From NCBI RefSeq assembly GCF_020164595.1, contig NZ_JAIQZE010000015.1, forward strand, positions 1 to 64,000: 64,000 nt of DNA. The letters run 5' to 3'. Below the pieces are notes generated by a model. It did no database searches. It had not been told where the DNA came from and worked only from the letters and a program-made list of their open reading frames with translations. This DNA comes from Psychroflexus longus (GTDB lineage: Bacteria; Bacteroidota; Bacteroidia; Flavobacteriales; Flavobacteriaceae). The position numbers and the translations under genes are program-made. This document shows positions 53,712 to 62,554 of the stretch, in pieces; positions within the stretch are counted from its first letter, which is position 1, and every line of letters starts with the position of its first letter.

Positions 53712-54961
53712 TAGGCCGTCACAAATTGTATGGTTTCTTTATGCAATTGTTTTAATAAAACGGTTTTGTCTTGTTCGATGCGTTGTATCGCCACATCATC
53801 ATAATGCCTTATTGTGAAAAGGGATACTCCCTTTTGGTGATCAACTTTAAATTTGGCTTTGAGAATCTCAATCAATTTATCTACGTTTTTGAATTTGTTA
53901 TCCACACAAACTGAAAAACTAATCGCCGAGTTCTGAATCAAGTCCACCTTAATTTGATGTTTATGAAACAAGGCAAAGACTTCACTTATATTTTCTTCCA
54001 CAAAGAATGAAAAATCCAAAGTGGATAGTGATAAGAACACTAAATCTTTTTTAACGATATAACAGGGTAATAACGGATTGAGCAATTTGCCCTTCCCGAC
54101 TTTAGTACCTTGGTCTTTTGGATTGTAAAAAGACTTTACAAAAAGTGGAATTTCTTTCTGCTGTAGAGGTTGCAAAGTTTTAGGGTGAATGACAGAAGCT
54201 CCGTAGAAAGCTAGTTCAATCGCCTCTTCGTAAGAAATTTGCTCTAAAAGACTGGTGTCATCAAAAACATTTGGATCACCATTTAGAACACCGGGGACAT
54301 CTTTCCAAATGGTCACATTCTCAGCATTGAGGCAGTAAGCGAAAATTCCTGCAGTATAATCGGATCCTTCACGACCTAAAGTAGTAGTAAAATTATTGGA
54401 ATCAGAACCTATAAATCCCTGAGTGATGCTTAACTCATCTTCGTTAATATGATTCAATATTTTTTGCTGAGTATTTTCCCAGTTGACGTCTGCATCTCTG
54501 TAAGTACTATCGGTATCAATTAGATTTCTGCAATCGTGCCAGACATTTTCAATGCCTACAGATTTCAGGTAATAACTCACAATACTTGTACTTATCAATT
54601 CTCCAAATCCAACCACTTGATCGTAAACAAAATCATAGTTAGGTGATTTATTTCTATCGAAAAAGATTGAGAGCTCATCAAAAAAATAATTGGTCTTAGT
54701 ATAAGCAGGATGTGAAATCGATTCAAAGAGGTCCTCCAATATATCGTAGTGATCCTGTTTCAAAGACGATATAGCTTCAGGCAATTCTTTGCTTTTCTCA
54801 AAATATAATGAAATAATATGCTCCAGCTTATTGGTTGTCTTACCCATTGCTGAAATAACAACAACTTTTTGTTTTGGATTTGTAGTTTCCAGAACTTTCG
54901 CCACATTTCTTACTCCCTTTGCATCTTTCACAGAAGCGCCTCCAAACTTATATACTTGCAT
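53711..54961 (-). CDS. Aspartate kinase
   Basis: 416 residues. Start MQVYKFGGASVKDAKGVRNVAKVLE, GEGR-type loop TLGREGSDYTAG, DVPGVLNGDP and YGASVIHPKTLQPLQQK, all of aspartokinase. The C-terminal ~130 residues hold two ACT-like folds of low conservation. It phosphorylates aspartate in lysine, methionine and threonine synthesis. Monofunctional, no homoserine dehydrogenase part. Downstream gene overlaps by one base; the GNAT gene is 11 bases upstream. Confidence 0.94.
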   Translation of the reverse strand: MQVYKFGGASVKDAKGVRNVAKVLETTNPKQKVVVISAMGKTTNKLEHIISLYFEKSKELPEAISSLKQDHYDILEDLFESISHPAYTKTNYFFDELSIFFDRNKSPNYDFVYDQVVGFGELISTSIVSYYLKSVGIENVWHDCRNLIDTDSTYRDADVNWENTQQKILNHINEDELSITQGFIGSDSNNFTTTLGREGSDYTAGIFAYCLNAENVTIWKDVPGVLNGDPNVFDDTSLLEQISYEEAIELAFYGASVIHPKTLQPLQQKEIPLFVKSFYNPKDQGTKVGKGKLLNPLLPCYIVKKDLVFLSLSTLDFSFFVEENISEVFALFHKHQIKVDLIQNSAISFSVCVDNKFKNVDKLIEILKAKFKVDHQKGVSLFTIRHYDDVAIQRIEQDKTVLLKQLHKETIQFVTA

Positions 54962-54972
54962 TTTTACGCTTA

Positions 54973-55443
54973 TTAATTTAAATTATTGATTTGATCTTCT
55001 CCTAATTGAACAGTTCTCCATTCCTTAAAAACCGTTGCTCCATACTTTTCATAAAAGTCAATAGCATTGGTATTCCAGTCGAGAACCACCCATTCCACTC
55101 GCTTTATTTTTCGGGTTTTGGCATACATAATTACAGATTCGAATAAAGCTTTACCCAACGATTTACCACGCATAGGTTTTGTAACGATGAGATCTTCCAA
55201 ATGAACGGTTTCTCCCTTCCAGGTAGAAAATCTTGAATAGAATAAAGCCATACCCATGACTTTAGAATCTACTTCTGCAACGAAACATTTATAAATAGCT
55301 TCCTCACCAAATCCATAACGGTACAAATCCTCTAGAGTAACCTGTACAGCGTCGGGTTCATTTTCGTAAACTGCCAGTTCCTGGATGAGTTCCAGCATAT
55401 CTTCCAAGTCCTCTGATGTTGCAAATCTGATTTTAAAATCCAT
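54973..55443 (-). CDS. GNAT family N-acetyltransferase
   Basis: 156 residues, GCN5-type fold. Acetyl-CoA-binding motif A around VHLEDLIVTKPMRGKSLGKALF with the Q/RxxGxG/A-like RGKSLGK. Conserved WVVLDWNTNAIDFYEKYGA at the C-terminus. It resembles the diamine/thialysine acetyltransferase subgroup. First gene of the leftward run GNAT-aspartate kinase-YdjM. Substrate unproven. Confidence 0.88.
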   Translation of the reverse strand: MDFKIRFATSEDLEDMLELIQELAVYENEPDAVQVTLEDLYRYGFGEEAIYKCFVAEVDSKVMGMALFYSRFSTWKGETVHLEDLIVTKPMRGKSLGKALFESVIMYAKTRKIKRVEWVVLDWNTNAIDFYEKYGATVFKEWRTVQLGEDQINNLN

Positions 55444-55494
55444 AACTCAGTATTTTGGAGTAAAAATAATCAAGTAGTAACAATAATGACGGTA

Positions 55495-55528
55495 TTTGAC
55501 AACCACTTTACGATTTTTTCTATTTTTG
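55495..55528 (+). promoter_or_regulatory. fbp promoter
   Basis: TTTG (55495-55498), 22 bases, TATTTTTG (55521-55528); exact -7 consensus. 22 bases before the ATG. Confidence 0.55.
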
Positions 55529-55550
55529 CCAAAACTACAACGTTTTCGTT

Positions 55551-56567
55551 ATGAGAAATACCAATCAAACTCTAGGTGAGTTTATTATTGAAAATCAAAA
55601 ATCCTTTAAATATACCTCTGGCGAACTTTCCAGACTGATCAACTCCATAAGACTAGCTGCCAAAGTGGTCAACCATGAAGTCAACAAAGCTGGGCTTGTA
55701 GATATAGTCGGAGATTACGGTGGTAAAAACGTTCAGGGTGAAGACCAAAAAAAGCTGGATGTTTATGCGAACGAAACCTTTATACAAACCCTCATCAATC
55801 GAGAAATTGTTTGTGGAATCGCTTCAGAAGAAAATGATAATTATATCACTATACAGGGAAATAACAAAGATCACAAGAACAAATATGTCGTATTAATGGA
55901 CCCTCTGGATGGGAGTTCAAATATAGACGTCAATGTTTCTGTGGGAACCATTTTTTCAATTTATCGAAGGGTGACGCCTGTAGGTCAACCTGTAGAAATG
56001 GAAGATTTTTTGCAACCTGGCAACCAACAAGTCGCCGCAGGCTATATCATTTACGGAACGTCTACTATGCTGGTTTACACGACTGGTCATGGCGTCAATG
56101 GGTTTACACTCAACCCTGCAATAGGTACCTATTATTTATCACATCCGGATATGAAATTTCCTGATGATGGGAGAATATATTCGATCAATGAAGGAAATTA
56201 CATTCACTTTCCGCAGGGAGTAAAAGACTATATTAAATACTGTCAAAACCAGCGTGATGAGGATCCTTACACTTCAAGGTATATCGGTTCTTTGGTGTCC
56301 GATTTTCACAGAAACATGATTAAAGGAGGAATTTATATGTATCCAAAAAGCTCAAGTGCAGAGAAAGGAAAATTGAGGTTACTTTATGAGTGTAATCCTA
56401 TCGCATTTATTGCAGAACAGGCCAATGGAAAGGCTTCTGACGGGTTCCAGAGAATTATGGACATCAAGCCAACAGAGCTACATGAACGAGTACCTTTCTT
56501 TTGTGGGAGCAAAAAAATGGTTGAACAAGCTGAATCCTTTATGAAAGCAGCTCATCCAACTCAATAG
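55551..56567 (+). CDS. fbp: Fructose-1,6-bisphosphatase class I
   Basis: 338 residues. Catalytic metal site [22 protein letters not shown] near residue 116, SEEND, then KGGIYMYP and [18 protein letters not shown]. It hydrolyses fructose-1,6-bisphosphate in gluconeogenesis; cytoplasmic. Full length. Own promoter; the next gene is convergent. Confidence 0.97.
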   Translation: MRNTNQTLGEFIIENQKSFKYTSGELSRLINSIRLAAKVVNHEVNKAGLVDIVGDYGGKNVQGEDQKKLDVYANETFIQTLINREIVCGIASEENDNYITIQGNNKDHKNKYVVLMDPLDGSSNIDVNVSVGTIFSIYRRVTPVGQPVEMEDFLQPGNQQVAAGYIIYGTSTMLVYTTGHGVNGFTLNPAIGTYYLSHPDMKFPDDGRIYSINEGNYIHFPQGVKDYIKYCQNQRDEDPYTSRYIGSLVSDFHRNMIKGGIYMYPKSSSAEKGKLRLLYECNPIAFIAEQANGKASDGFQRIMDIKPTELHERVPFFCGSKKMVEQAESFMKAAHPTQ

Positions 56568-56578
56568 ATTATAATGCT

Positions 56579-57010
56579 TTAGTAATCTTCAGATTCTATG
56601 TAATGAAGGTAAAGGTCAAATGAAAAATTATTTGAAAATAATTTCTTAGACTTTTCTAAAATAGCCTCTGCTTGTTCATCAGAATAGCCAAGTCCTACTG
56701 CGTACTTAGAAATCAGGAATTCTTCAGCTTCGTCCATTACATTATCAACGTAAATAATGCGAAGAAGATCGAATAAGAATTCCAGGCGTTGGTTTTTAGA
56801 ATTGATGGCATGAACAGGAAATGAAGCCGGGTTTTCTAATATTCGTTCGTAATCTTCTTTGGACACATCAAATTTCTTTGAAAAACGTTTTAAGAGTTTT
56901 TCTTCTATGGGCTTGATGTCACCATCGATGGCTGCAAGGTTGACAAGATTTGCGAAATGATTTAATTTCGTTGAGTTCCTTATGTTTTCGTAAAAATCTT
57001 CTTTGGACAT
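56579..57010 (-). CDS. TerB-like helical protein
   Basis: 143 residues, all-helical. LVNLAAIDGDIKPIEEKLLKRFSKKF and FLFDLLRIIYVDNVMDEAEEFLISKYAVGLGYSDEQ fit the two acidic repeats of the TerB/co-chaperone fold. No membrane helix. Convergent with fbp (12 bases). Role not known; tellurite resistance genes are absent nearby. Confidence 0.8.
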   Translation of the reverse strand: MSKEDFYENIRNSTKLNHFANLVNLAAIDGDIKPIEEKLLKRFSKKFDVSKEDYERILENPASFPVHAINSKNQRLEFLFDLLRIIYVDNVMDEAEEFLISKYAVGLGYSDEQAEAILEKSKKLFSNNFSFDLYLHYIESEDY

Positions 57011-57093
57011 TTTCTAATTGTTTATAATTATAAATATAATATTAATTTCGCGAGAAAATTCTGGATACATTCATTTTTGTAATTTGCATAAAT

Positions 57094-57525
57094 ATGAAGA
57101 AAAAAATTATTGGCAGGCTGGATAAGGCTAACTTTCCTGAGTTAAATCTGAAAGACATTTCTATCAAAATTGACACAGGCGCTTATACATCTTCTATCCA
57201 CTGCGAAAATATCGAAGAAAAAGGAGATGGTTTACATTGCATTTTTCTAGACCAAGAACATCCAGAATACGATCATAAAGCCTTTGTCTTCAAAACTTAT
57301 AATAAGATAAGAGTAAAGAGTAGCAACGGTATTGCCCAAAGTAGATATGAAATAAAGTCTAGCATTGAAATTTTTGGTAAAGTTTATAAAATTTCACTTT
57401 CTTTGAGCAATAGAAAAGAAATGAAACACCCGGTTCTTCTAGGCCGTAAATTTTTAAATAAAAAATTTATTGTAGACCCAGAATTACAAAATCTATCTCA
57501 TAACACTCATCACCATGAACATTAA
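57094..57525 (+). CDS. RimK-associated retropepsin-like protease
   Basis: 143 residues. Aspartic-protease motif [11 protein letters not shown] near residue 26, later strand [10 protein letters not shown]; this small single-domain fold (DUF785/RimB-like) normally sits beside RimK. It lacks a signal peptide. Overlaps the rimK gene by 11 bases. It likely cleaves or trims the glutamate tails added by RimK, by analogy to the family. Confidence 0.85.
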   Translation: MKKKIIGRLDKANFPELNLKDISIKIDTGAYTSSIHCENIEEKGDGLHCIFLDQEHPEYDHKAFVFKTYNKIRVKSSNGIAQSRYEIKSSIEIFGKVYKISLSLSNRKEMKHPVLLGRKFLNKKFIVDPELQNLSHNTHHHEH

Positions 57526-58387
57526 AATTTTATCGAGAAATCCAAATCTCTATTCTACAAAACGCCTAGTTGAAGCTGCTAAAAAAAGAAAGCATGATGT
57601 ACAAGTTATTGATCCACTTAAATGTGACTTGGTAATTGAAAAGCGTAACCCCAACATTTACTACAAAGGTGAATACATTCTAGACACAGATGCTATTATA
57701 CCTCGTATTGGTGCTTCTGTAACCTTTTATGGTACTGCAGTGGTAAGACAGTTTGAAATGATGGGAGCATTTAGTACCATAGACTCCGAAGCTTTGGTAA
57801 GAAGTAGAGATAAATTAAGAAGCTTGCAAGTGCTTTCCAGAGCTAAAATTGGATTGCCTAAAACAGTTTTCACCAACTACTCCAGAGATGTAAATGGTGT
57901 CATACAACAAGTTGGTGGAACCCCCTTAGTCATTAAACTTTTGGAAGGAACTCAGGGATTGGGAGTTGTGTTGGCAGAAACAAAAAATGCTGCAAAATCA
58001 GTTATTGAAGCGTTTAATGGATTGCAGGCAAGAGTCATTGTACAGGAATTTATCAAGGAAGCTAAAGGTGCAGATATACGTGTTTTCGTAGTTGATGGGC
58101 ATGTAGTTGGAGCGATGAAGAGACAAGGAAAAGAAGGAGAATTCCGTTCAAATTTACACCAAGGTGGATCTGCCGAAGTTATTGAACTTTCTGACGAAGA
58201 GGAAATAGCCGCTATAAAAGCTGCAAAAGCCATGCGACTTGGTGTTGCAGGTGTTGACCTTCTACAAAGTTCCAGAGGTCCATTAATTTTGGAAGTTAAC
58301 TCTTCACCAGGTCTTGAGGGTATTGAAAAAGCTACTGGAAAAGACATTGCCAGAAGCATTATTCAATACATAGAAAAAAATGTCTAA
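57515..58387 (+). CDS. rimK: RimK-type alpha-L-glutamate ligase
   Basis: 290 residues, ATP-grasp fold. [66 protein letters not shown], and [27 protein letters not shown] contain the metal and ATP sites. It adds glutamate to a protein C-terminus (ribosomal protein S6 in E. coli). Stop/start junction with the aspartoacylase gene. Target here may differ. Confidence 0.93.
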   Translation: MNIKILSRNPNLYSTKRLVEAAKKRKHDVQVIDPLKCDLVIEKRNPNIYYKGEYILDTDAIIPRIGASVTFYGTAVVRQFEMMGAFSTIDSEALVRSRDKLRSLQVLSRAKIGLPKTVFTNYSRDVNGVIQQVGGTPLVIKLLEGTQGLGVVLAETKNAAKSVIEAFNGLQARVIVQEFIKEAKGADIRVFVVDGHVVGAMKRQGKEGEFRSNLHQGGSAEVIELSDEEEIAAIKAAKAMRLGVAGVDLLQSSRGPLILEVNSSPGLEGIEKATGKDIARSIIQYIEKNV

Positions 58388-59367
58388 TGCCTCATATAGA
58401 TTCTAAAAATGTCCTTCACATCTTGGACAGGAAAGTCTATCCTGGTGAAAAAGCAAGAATAAATTTCAATACAGCCAAGCTCTACACGACTACTTCTGTG
58501 GAAGTTCCTGTGATTATACAGCGAGCAAAAAAATCTGGTCCTGTTCTACTCATAACGGCAGGTATCCATGGAGATGAAGTGAATGGAGTGGAAACCGTAA
58601 GACAATTTATTTCCAAAGGGATCAACAAGCCAACAAGAGGAACTGTTATTTGCGTGCCAGTGTTAAATGTATTTGGATTTCTCAACATGACCCGTGAGTT
58701 TCCAGATGGAAGAGATCTTAACAGAATGTTTCCCGGATCCAAAACGGGCGCTTTGGCCAGTAGATTTGCTTACCAATTTGCTTCTGAAATATTACCCGCT
58801 GCAGACTACTGCTTCGACTTCCATACAGGTGGTGCAAGCCGGTTTAACGCCGCGCAAATTCGAATCGATAAAACAGATGAAAGGGGGGAAGAGTTGGCTA
58901 AAGTCTTCAATGCGCCATTTACTGTTTATTCTTCAACAATTAAAAATTCATACAGGATGACTTGTGTGAAACACGGGAAAACAGTCTTATTGTTTGAGGG
59001 AGGTAAATCTAAAGACAACAATAAAGAGATTTCAAAACATGGGGTGGATGGGTTAAAACGCATTATGAAGCATTTTGATATGCTAAAATCAAATTTTGAA
59101 GTTGAAGATCCCGAAGAAGATACCAAATTTATATCCAGCACATACTGGATGAGAGCAAAATACAGTGGATTGCTTCATATTAAGATTCCAATTGGTAAAC
59201 TCGTTGAAAAAGGTGAATTTATTGCTACAATTACAGATCCTTACGGGAGCTTCAGGCATAAAGTAAAAGCCAGTAATAACGGGTATATTATCAATGCTAA
59301 CCAATCTCCTATCGTTTATCAGGGAGACGCTATTTTCCACATTTCCAAGGAAATTAAAAATGAATAA
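58387..59367 (+). CDS. Succinylglutamate desuccinylase/aspartoacylase family protein
   Basis: 326 residues. Zinc carboxypeptidase-like fold: His and Glu in TAGIHGDEVNG, Arg in FPDGRDLNRMFPG, His in FDFHTGG. The C-terminal ~90 residues form a beta domain. It removes an acyl or amino-acid group. It shares one base with rimK and overlaps the next gene by 8. The protease-RimK-aspartoacylase trio is a known grouping, but the combined product is unclear. Confidence 0.88.
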   Translation: MPHIDSKNVLHILDRKVYPGEKARINFNTAKLYTTTSVEVPVIIQRAKKSGPVLLITAGIHGDEVNGVETVRQFISKGINKPTRGTVICVPVLNVFGFLNMTREFPDGRDLNRMFPGSKTGALASRFAYQFASEILPAADYCFDFHTGGASRFNAAQIRIDKTDERGEELAKVFNAPFTVYSSTIKNSYRMTCVKHGKTVLLFEGGKSKDNNKEISKHGVDGLKRIMKHFDMLKSNFEVEDPEEDTKFISSTYWMRAKYSGLLHIKIPIGKLVEKGEFIATITDPYGSFRHKVKASNNGYIINANQSPIVYQGDAIFHISKEIKNE

Positions 59368-59926
59368 AGGGGACCTAAGAAAAAAATATATCAATTTCAG
59401 AAAAAAACTTTCTCTTTCTGAAGTAGACGATATGAGCCTTAAAATAGCGAATCAGGCTTTACAGCTGGATATTTGGGATTTTGAATTTTACCACTTATTC
59501 CTAAGTATTTCCAAGCAAAAAGAAATAAATACGGAATACCTATTACAAATCATTTTTGGCAAAGATGCCAATGCTGTCGTACCTAAAGTAAGGGGAGAAA
59601 TTCTCGAGCATTTTTTACTCACAGACACTACAAAACTGAGACTGAGTAAATGGGATATTCCTGAACCTGTAAATGGAATTAAAATTGAACCCAGTCAAAT
59701 TGACGTTGTATTTTTACCATTATTGGCCTACGATAAACAAGGCCATAGAATTGGATACGGTAAAGGTTTTTATGACAAGTTTCTTTCGAACTGCCGGCCT
59801 GAAAGTTTAAAAATTGGCTTGTCTTTTTTTGAACCTGAAGCAGAAGACATAGAAGTTTCAGACCACGACATAGCACTTGACTATTGCATCACACCAGAAA
59901 GTATACACAAATTCAAATCAAACTAA
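59360..59926 (+). CDS. 5-formyltetrahydrofolate cyclo-ligase
   Basis: 188 residues. N-terminal MNKGDLRKKYINFRKKLS, and the signature DKQGHRIGYGKGFYDKFL with the ATP-binding element. Converts 5-formyl-THF to 5,10-methenyl-THF. The start is ATG 59360; a longer upstream frame overlaps the aspartoacylase gene and is rejected. Four bases overlap the convergent small feo-linked gene. Confidence 0.92.
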   Translation: MNKGDLRKKYINFRKKLSLSEVDDMSLKIANQALQLDIWDFEFYHLFLSISKQKEINTEYLLQIIFGKDANAVVPKVRGEILEHFLLTDTTKLRLSKWDIPEPVNGIKIEPSQIDVVFLPLLAYDKQGHRIGYGKGFYDKFLSNCRPESLKIGLSFFEPEAEDIEVSDHDIALDYCITPESIHKFKSN

Positions 59927-60048
59927 TCACACCCACATTGACCAGAGCCGCAAGCTGTGCTTTTACTTTTTGACTTGAAAAAGAATTTCTTTACCAGATA
60001 GCTCACCGCCAATAAAAATATAATAAGTACAAATATCTCCTGTAACAT
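59923..60048 (-). CDS. FeoB-associated Cys-rich membrane protein
   Basis: 41 residues, below usual gene-call limits. One membrane helix (IFVLIIFLLAVSYLVKKFFF) then a Ser/Lys stretch and STACGSGQCGCD, three Cys. The design, size and place (4 bases downstream of feoB) match the FeoB-associated Cys-rich protein (FeoC-like in position) of Bacteroidetes. Probably helps ferrous iron transport or binds iron. Confidence 0.85.
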   Translation of the reverse strand: MLQEIFVLIIFLLAVSYLVKKFFFKSKSKSTACGSGQCGCD

Positions 60049-60052
60049 AGTT

Positions 60053-62155
60053 TTATTTTAAAATTTGAAAAGCAATTAAAGCGACCACATAAGCAAAGCC
60101 GGACATACCAAACAGTTGTATCATAGGCCATTTCCAGGTTCCCGTCTCCCTTTTCACAATAGCCAAAGTACTCATGCACTGCATGGCAAAGGCGTAAAAC
60201 AACAACAAGCTAATTCCACTTGCAAAAGTAAATAATGGTCCACCAAGTATAGGATTGGTTTCTGCAGCCATTCGACTTTTTATGGTTTGCTCATCTTCAT
60301 TCCCAACACTGTAAATAGTCGCTAGAGTTCCTACAAAAACTTCCCGTGCTGCAAATGAACTTATAATCGCTATGCCAATTTTCCAGTCGTAGCCAAGAGG
60401 AGTTACAGCGGGCTCTATGGCTCTACCGGCATATCCAATGTAAGAATTCTTGAGCTTGTAAGAGGAAATTTCTGTTTCTAGCTCTTGTGCTGTCATTTCT
60501 GAATGATCGATTGTAGAGGTTACGATTTCCTCCGCATTATCGAATCTATCTGTAGGACCATAACTGGCCAAGACCCAAAGTATAATAGAAATGGCTAAAA
60601 TTATTTTTCCAGCTCCAAACACGAAAGATTTAGTCTTTTCAACTACTGTAAATGCCACATTTTTAAAAATCGGTAGTTTGTAATTTGGCATTTCTACCAC
60701 AAAATAAGATTTGAAATCTACCTTAAGCATCTTGCTCGCTAACCAGCCTGAAGCAACTGCAGTCACAAAACCAAGTAAATAAAGAAGCATCAACGTAATA
60801 GCTTGATAATTGAAAATACCCAGCCAGCGCTCATCTGGAATCACCAGACTGATGATAATTAAGTACACAGGAAGTCTTGCAGAACAGGTGGTAAAGGGAA
60901 CGACCAAAATTGTAACCAGCCTTTCTTTCCAACTTTCAATATTTCTTGCTGCCATCACAGCGGGGATAGCACAGGCCGTACCAGAAACCAGAGGCACAAC
61001 ACTTTTCCCACTCATTCCAAATTTTCGCATGATTCGATCCATAAGGAAAACGACTCGACTCATGTATCCAGTCTCTTCCAGAATAGATATGAATAAGAAC
61101 AAAAAGGCAATCTGAGGAACAAAAATGACAATTCCACCAATACCTGGAATAATACCTTCAGCAATGAGTTCGGTAAGCATTCCCGCTGGCAAATTTTGTT
61201 TTACAAATTCACTCAAAAAGAGAAAGCTCTCATCAATTAAGTCCATAGGATAAGTGGACCAGTCATAAATCGTTTGGAAAATCAAGAATAAAATTGCCAA
61301 AAAGATAACATACCCCCAGACTTTATGAATCATCAATCGATCAATTTTCGCCCTGAGTCCTGTTGCCAAAGCCAAATCCTTGGTTAAGGTTTCCTTTAGC
61401 GTATTATTGATAAACTGATACCTCTTGATGGTCTCCTTTTGCTGAAGTCGTTTTATTTCTGAATCTGATTTCGGTTTAAAGCCGCTTTCAGATGGAATCC
61501 TTTTTCTGTTGGTTTTACCAAAGTTCACATCCTGAGTGATTACCAACCATAATTTATAAAGATCTTGGTTAGGATATGCCTTTCTTAAAGAATCAAAATA
61601 GTCTTTATCTATTGCTGAAGCGTCCAAACAAGGATTCAAAGAAATTTTATTATAATCTATTATGGATTGTTTTAGACTATCAAATCCCTTATTTTTTTTC
61701 GCACTGATTAAATTGACTTTAGTATTCAGGCGCTTTTCGAGAAGGTCGATATCAAGTTCAATTCCTTTTCTATCCATCCGGTCAGCCATATTTATAGCCA
61801 AAATGGTTGGTAATCCAAGGTCTTTAATTTGTGTAAATAAGAGGAGATTTCTTTTTAAGTTTTCAATATCACTAACGACGACCACAACATCTGGATAATC
61901 TTTATCATTTTTATTCAGCAGTAATTCGACAACCACATTTTCATCCATAGAAGTCGCATTAAGGCTGTAGGTTCCTGGTAGGTCCATAATGTGGGCTTTC
62001 AAATTTCTTGAAAGCTTAATTATAGCTTCTTTTTTTTCTACAGTGATTCCCGGATAATTACCAACCTTCTGGTTTAATCCTGTAAGATTATTAAAAACTG
62101 AAGTCTTGCCTGTATTCGGATTGCCAACTAAAGCAACATTTATTTGTTTACTCAT
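60053..62155 (-). CDS. feoB: Ferrous iron transport protein FeoB
   Basis: 700 residues. N-terminal GTPase: G1 GNPNTGKTS (10-18), G3 DLPGTYSL, G4 ILAINMADRMD-like NMAD. Then GDI/linker and eight or so membrane helices with GTACAIPAVMAARNIES and FTTCSARLPVYLII (gate motifs). Start ATG 62155; it overlaps the end of feoA by 8 bases. Fe(II) uptake, inner membrane. The middle linker (residues 170-270) is long and Lys-rich. Confidence 0.97.
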   Translation of the reverse strand: MSKQINVALVGNPNTGKTSVFNNLTGLNQKVGNYPGITVEKKEAIIKLSRNLKAHIMDLPGTYSLNATSMDENVVVELLLNKNDKDYPDVVVVVSDIENLKRNLLLFTQIKDLGLPTILAINMADRMDRKGIELDIDLLEKRLNTKVNLISAKKNKGFDSLKQSIIDYNKISLNPCLDASAIDKDYFDSLRKAYPNQDLYKLWLVITQDVNFGKTNRKRIPSESGFKPKSDSEIKRLQQKETIKRYQFINNTLKETLTKDLALATGLRAKIDRLMIHKVWGYVIFLAILFLIFQTIYDWSTYPMDLIDESFLFLSEFVKQNLPAGMLTELIAEGIIPGIGGIVIFVPQIAFLFLFISILEETGYMSRVVFLMDRIMRKFGMSGKSVVPLVSGTACAIPAVMAARNIESWKERLVTILVVPFTTCSARLPVYLIIISLVIPDERWLGIFNYQAITLMLLYLLGFVTAVASGWLASKMLKVDFKSYFVVEMPNYKLPIFKNVAFTVVEKTKSFVFGAGKIILAISIILWVLASYGPTDRFDNAEEIVTSTIDHSEMTAQELETEISSYKLKNSYIGYAGRAIEPAVTPLGYDWKIGIAIISSFAAREVFVGTLATIYSVGNEDEQTIKSRMAAETNPILGGPLFTFASGISLLLFYAFAMQCMSTLAIVKRETGTWKWPMIQLFGMSGFAYVVALIAFQILK

Positions 62156-62381
62156 CCTCAATAAGTTCTACGTTGATGAGCTTGGCAGTCTCTTTTCTTA
62201 TCGATAAGTAAGTATCATTGACATTGAGATAAAGCGGATCTTTAAATGGTGCGATCTGTATAAGTTCTACATGATTTCCTGGCAAACACCCCATCTCCAA
62301 AAGCTTAAGAGGAATATCCTGAGAGGTCATTTCTCCTATAATAGCTTTCTGTCCCTTCTTTAAATTGGCTACAGTCATCAT
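62148..62381 (-). CDS. feoA: Ferrous iron transport protein FeoA
   Basis: 77 residues, SH3-like FeoA domain: LKKGQKAIIGEM, LKLLEMGCLPGNHVELIQIAPFKDPL, SIRKETAKLINVELI. Cytosolic partner that tunes FeoB. Overlap with feoB implies translational coupling. ATG 62381 or 62378. A Fur box could not be confirmed in the short upstream gap. Confidence 0.95.
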   Translation of the reverse strand: MMTVANLKKGQKAIIGEMTSQDIPLKLLEMGCLPGNHVELIQIAPFKDPLYLNVNDTYLSIRKETAKLINVELIEDE

Positions 62382-62501
62382 CTATTTAGATTAATTTTAA
62401 ACAAAAGTAAGAAGCTTTTACGTAAATCTGGAGTAATATAGAAATATTTAAAATTCACTCAACAAACCTGAATAAAATGAGATTGTATTTTTCAAAAGCT
62501 A

Positions 62502-62532
62502 TTGTAAAGCCTTAAGGAAAAAATTACCTTTG
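62502..62532 (+). promoter_or_regulatory. asnS promoter
   Basis: TTG (62502-62504), 20 bases, TACCTTTG (62525-62532); exact -7 consensus, 22 bases before the ATG. Confidence 0.6.
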
Positions 62533-62554
62533 CCGCTTACTAAAACAATTGATA

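Noticed and set aside
57952-58359. 135-codon minus-strand frame over rimK
   Set aside because: Antisense to conserved RimK motifs, composition not protein-like.
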